Assembly: GCA_018671515.1 (NCBI GenBank)
Contig: JABHHN010000087.1
Location: 1-51,843 of the forward strand
Source: an archaeon
GTDB taxonomy: Archaea; Nanobdellota; Nanobdellia; Woesearchaeales; GW2011-AR15
Reading direction: 5' to 3'
Length of the DNA stretch: 51,843 bases
Under the pieces are notes generated by a model. It searched no databases. It was given only the letters and a program-made list of their open reading frames with translations, and was not told where the DNA came from. This document shows positions 49,637 through 51,843 of this stretch, piece by piece. How positions within the stretch are numbered: the stretch's first letter is position 1; every line of letters starts with the position of its first letter. Position numbers and translations under genes: made by a program.

Positions 49637-50612
49637 TTTTGTTTATCACTATTAATTTATTTTTTTTATCATAATCTTTATGCTTTTTTATATTTTTTTT
49701 AAGCATCAAATTACAATAATGACAAGAATTAAATCCTTTAAAAAATTCTTTATTATCAATCCTTCTTTTTCTCTCTTCTTTTAACCATACTCCTTTCTTT
49801 ATTGTTTTTATAAAGAGTTTAGATAGAGATTCATTTTTTAAATTACCTAAAACTGCACCTTGACCAACAGTATTGCAACAAAAAATAATATCACCATAAG
49901 TATTTATTGTTATAGGTGGGTCAGCTAATAATCCACAAAATTTTTCAGCATCCGTATCAGCATAAAGTGAATTTGTATAATTTATTTCAATTTCTGATAT
50001 TTTTTTTAATTTATCAATATATTTTTTTATCAATAATTTCTGTTTCCATGTTAATAATAAATCTGAATTATATCCTGTTGGTACAACACTTCCTATTTTA
50101 ATAGAATCTATATGTAATTTTTTGCTCAAATCAATAAGCTTATCAATTTCATTTATATTTTTTAAATTTGTAATAAAAGAAATTTTTAATTTAATATTCT
50201 TTTTTTTATAGAATTTTGCAGCTTTAATTACTTTTTTAAATGATCCTTTTTCTCTAATATAATCATGGGTTTTTTCAGTTGCACCATCTAAACTCAGAGA
50301 TATAAATTCAAGATTTGATTTGTTTTTATCTATAGACTTTTCATACTTATTATATAATGAACCATTACTAAGTATATTCCATTTAAGATTATTTCTAGAG
50401 ATGAAATCTACTAACTCATTAAAATTAGGATATAAAATGGGTTCTCCTCCTGTCAAAGAAATTTGGTTAAAACCTAATTCTTTTGCTTCTTTTAATGACT
50501 TTTTCAATAAAGGAAAAGAAATATCATAATGCTTGTTATAATACTCTCGAATACAATGTCTGCATTTAAAATTACACCTTGTAGTCAATATTAAAACTAT
50601 TCTTGTATTCAT
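49626..50612 (-). CDS. Radical SAM/SPASM enzyme, first of a tandem pair
   Basis: A 328-residue radical SAM enzyme with CNFKCRHCIREYY at residues 13-20, SLTGGEPILYPNFNEL (near 56), FISLSLDGATEKTHDYIREK (near 105) and a C-terminal SPASM-like Cys set (KFCGLLADPP, IIFCCNTVGQGAVLGNL, NSCHYCNLML). It is a close paralog of the next gene; both start directly at the cluster motif without any leader-binding RRE domain. The start lies 17 nt downstream of the lipoprotein gene, so the lipoprotein is the obvious substrate candidate if these are protein-modifying enzymes. The reaction cannot be read from the sequence. Confidence 0.9.
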   Translation of the reverse strand: MNTRIVLILTTRCNFKCRHCIREYYNKHYDISFPLLKKSLKEAKELGFNQISLTGGEPILYPNFNELVDFISRNNLKWNILSNGSLYNKYEKSIDKNKSNLEFISLSLDGATEKTHDYIREKGSFKKVIKAAKFYKKKNIKLKISFITNLKNINEIDKLIDLSKKLHIDSIKIGSVVPTGYNSDLLLTWKQKLLIKKYIDKLKKISEIEINYTNSLYADTDAEKFCGLLADPPITINTYGDIIFCCNTVGQGAVLGNLKNESLSKLFIKTIKKGVWLKEERKRRIDNKEFFKGFNSCHYCNLMLKKNIKKHKDYDKKNKLIVINKNEE

Positions 50613-50629
50613 ATTAAAAAAAATAAGAT

Positions 50630-51553
50630 TTAAGATGTTCCAGCATCTGAAAAATTAGTTGCGTTAGAGCCTGCAAGAGCATTAGGTGTTTTGCCATCGC
50701 CACCTTTGCCTGTTCCTTCTGGCTGGTATGCTGCTGGTACATCTATATCAAATTCAATATCTTGCCATGTTTGAGGTTCATTTGGATCAACTATCTTTTT
50801 TGCTGGCTCAAAGATAAATTGTTCACCATCAATGATTACTACATATGCTCCAACTGGAAGTTCTACTTCTGTTCCTGCTGCAAATCTGTCTGTTGATCTA
50901 TATTTTAAATATTCTTGATATGTTCCACCTGTACCAAGCTTCATAACATATTCAATCACACCTTTTAGTAAATCTTGAACACCTGTAAAATAATTTTCTT
51001 TATCAGGTGTACCATCCTTGTTTAATTTAACAAGAACACTTTCAATACCTTCATTTTTTTCCTCACTAAGTTCTGAATCTATTGAAATTGTAACATGTCC
51101 ATGACCATCTCCTTCTCCTTTTGGTCCTACGGGTGCTGTAACATTATAAGTTATTTTTTCTGCTGTCTCATATGCTTCAATAATATTATCTAAATTACTT
51201 TCTCCATCTCCTGGTGTTGCATAAACAGTAGGAACTGCACTATGATATGGTATTCCTGTTGCTTTCGCTTCTGGCTCAGGCGCCTGATAAGGTGGTTTTG
51301 GTTCATCAGGACCAGAACCTCCATCCCCTGCATCACCAGTTCCTAATGGTTGTAAAGGCTCTCTAATGGGAGCGTAAGCAGGTTCTTCAGGTATAGAAAT
51401 AGGAGGTCCATTATACTCTTCAATTATAGGTGCTGGCGCAGGTTTAGGTGCAACTGCAGCTGTACATCCATATAAACCTAGCTGACTTAGAATTAGACCT
51501 AATGATACTCCAAGTACTGTAAGCCTATACATTGGTTTATTATGAATTGTCAT
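50630..51553 (-). CDS. Gly/Pro-rich lipoprotein encoded before the radical SAM pair
   Basis: A 307-residue exported lipoprotein: signal LTVLGVSLGLILSQLGLYGC with lipobox Cys near 30, an Ala/Pro linker (AAVAPKPAPAPIIEEYNGPP), Gly/Pro-rich segments (TGDAGDGGSGPDEPKPPYQA), a globular middle part (about 110-260) and a Gly/Asn/Ala/Ser-rich end (KTPNALAGSNATNFSDAGTS). Its codons and residues are less AT-driven than those of neighbours. AGAGGA precedes the ATG. The first radical SAM gene follows 17 nt after the stop, so it may be the modified substrate of these enzymes. No known family recognised; a role for the C-terminal tail is inference. Confidence 0.7.
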   Translation of the reverse strand: MTIHNKPMYRLTVLGVSLGLILSQLGLYGCTAAVAPKPAPAPIIEEYNGPPISIPEEPAYAPIREPLQPLGTGDAGDGGSGPDEPKPPYQAPEPEAKATGIPYHSAVPTVYATPGDGESNLDNIIEAYETAEKITYNVTAPVGPKGEGDGHGHVTISIDSELSEEKNEGIESVLVKLNKDGTPDKENYFTGVQDLLKGVIEYVMKLGTGGTYQEYLKYRSTDRFAAGTEVELPVGAYVVIIDGEQFIFEPAKKIVDPNEPQTWQDIEFDIDVPAAYQPEGTGKGGDGKTPNALAGSNATNFSDAGTS

Positions 51554-51843
51554 TTTCTTTGATTCCTCTGACTAATATACATAATTACTACTAACTGATA
51601 TATAAATGTTTCGTTAGTTTGTCACTTCTTAGTTGTGATACATCTTTTTATAAGATGAACTTTTTGGGCTTTTTCCCTCTTAAAACAAGATTAAAAAAAA
51701 TATTTAATTTTCACTTAAAACAACGTGAAAAAAGTATGTTTTTTTATACTTTTTTTGATAAAATTAAAACTTCTTAGTTGAGATATGTTAAAAAATGAAA
51801 TTTTTTGACATTAGGAATGGAAAATTCTTAAAGAATTTGTAAT
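51554..51843 (-). promoter_or_regulatory. Promoter region of the lipoprotein/radical SAM operon
   Basis: No gene is seen. On the minus strand a TATA-like ATTTATATATC lies about 40-50 nt before the ATG, leaving a short leader with AGAGGA. ACTTCTTAGTTG occurs twice on the plus strand (51624-51635 and 51769-51780), extended by near-identical flanks (TGATACAT, AGATATGT), and may be an operator pair. A long hairpin AAAAAAGTAT/ATACTTTTTT (51728-51755) could end transcription from upstream. Confidence 0.45.

Noticed and set aside
48680-50612. Anaerobic sulfatase-maturase assignment for the radical SAM pair
   Set aside because: No sulfatase gene is nearby and the C-terminal Cys pattern is shorter than in anSME; only the SPASM-like level is supportable.

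Overview
The window looks archaeal and very AT-rich. Archaeal-type genes are scattered through it: aIF6, prefoldin alpha, eL37 with LSm, ScpA, and tRNAs with bulge-helix-bulge (BHB) introns. Starts fall into two classes. Many genes are apparently leaderless, with a TATA-like box about 25-30 nt before the start codon. Others carry a GGTGAT-type ribosome site, the complement of the archaeal 16S 3' end. Genes are short, dense and often overlap by a few bases. Many encode small lipoproteins with a Cys lipobox. A tRNA-Ile with a UAU anticodon, two-component toxin-antitoxin (TA) loci, MopE/Kazal/clostripain-type surface proteins and some bacterial-type genes (RsuA-like, Glk, MsrAB) fit a DPANN lineage of the Woesearchaeota/Pacearchaeota kind. 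That placement is an inference; no rRNA is present to test it.

Layout. 0-5 kb: the tail of a possible transposase, small membrane proteins, a winged-helix protein and an aminotransferase. 5.4-5.7 kb: a hairpin-rich relic resembling an IS200/IS605 end. 5.8-14.4 kb: Kazal lipoprotein, RelE-type TA pair, MscS channel, a flavinylation pair (ApbE plus FMN-binding lipoprotein), AhpD-like protein, methyltransferase, MsrAB lipoprotein. 14.5-17.4 kb: housekeeping run scpA, aIF6, prs, prefoldin. 17.5-23.1 kb: four tRNAs, glucokinase, metallo-beta-lactamase fold protein, 2Fe-2S protein, eL37/LSm. 23.1-26.1 kb: an ALDH and acetolactate-synthase-like pair. 27-35.6 kb: a Cas4-like plus DEDD nuclease (DUF2779), a DUF4405-like cytochrome, clostripain-type peptidase, dockerin-like lipoprotein and a Cache/DUF835/HTH sensor. 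35.8-37.9 kb: membrane protein plus two AAA+ ATPases in one overlapping operon. 38-41.6 kb: two structured repeats, a polytopic membrane protein, RsuA-like pseudouridine synthase, EamA transporter. 41.7-44.7 kb: TA island (TumE-like, RHH/PIN, VapBC) with a Bro-N protein. 44.7-51.6 kb: a giant MopE-like surface protein, two tandem radical SAM/SPASM enzymes and a Gly/Pro-rich lipoprotein.

The most unusual signal is at the tRNA genes. Three of the four (Glu-UUC, Ile-UAU, Ser-UGA) are followed by a unit of 67-122 bp that ends in a second copy of that tRNA's own 3' end together with its poly-T terminator. Two of these units share a core: CCTAGTCG, a hairpin, then CTCCTCCGGAA. The hairpin has different sequences but the same design. 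They also carry an inverted copy of the host T-arm. The Ser unit is repeated in tandem. Elsewhere, intergenic clusters of short perfect hairpins with tiny loops have the same style, which suggests one or more families of small non-autonomous palindromic elements in this genome.

Two further systems deserve attention. One is the lipoprotein plus twin radical SAM operon, which could be a maturation system for a cell-surface substrate. The other is the extracytosolic flavin electron-transfer set (flavinylated lipoprotein, ApbE, and a DUF4405-like cytochrome encoded about 19 kb away).
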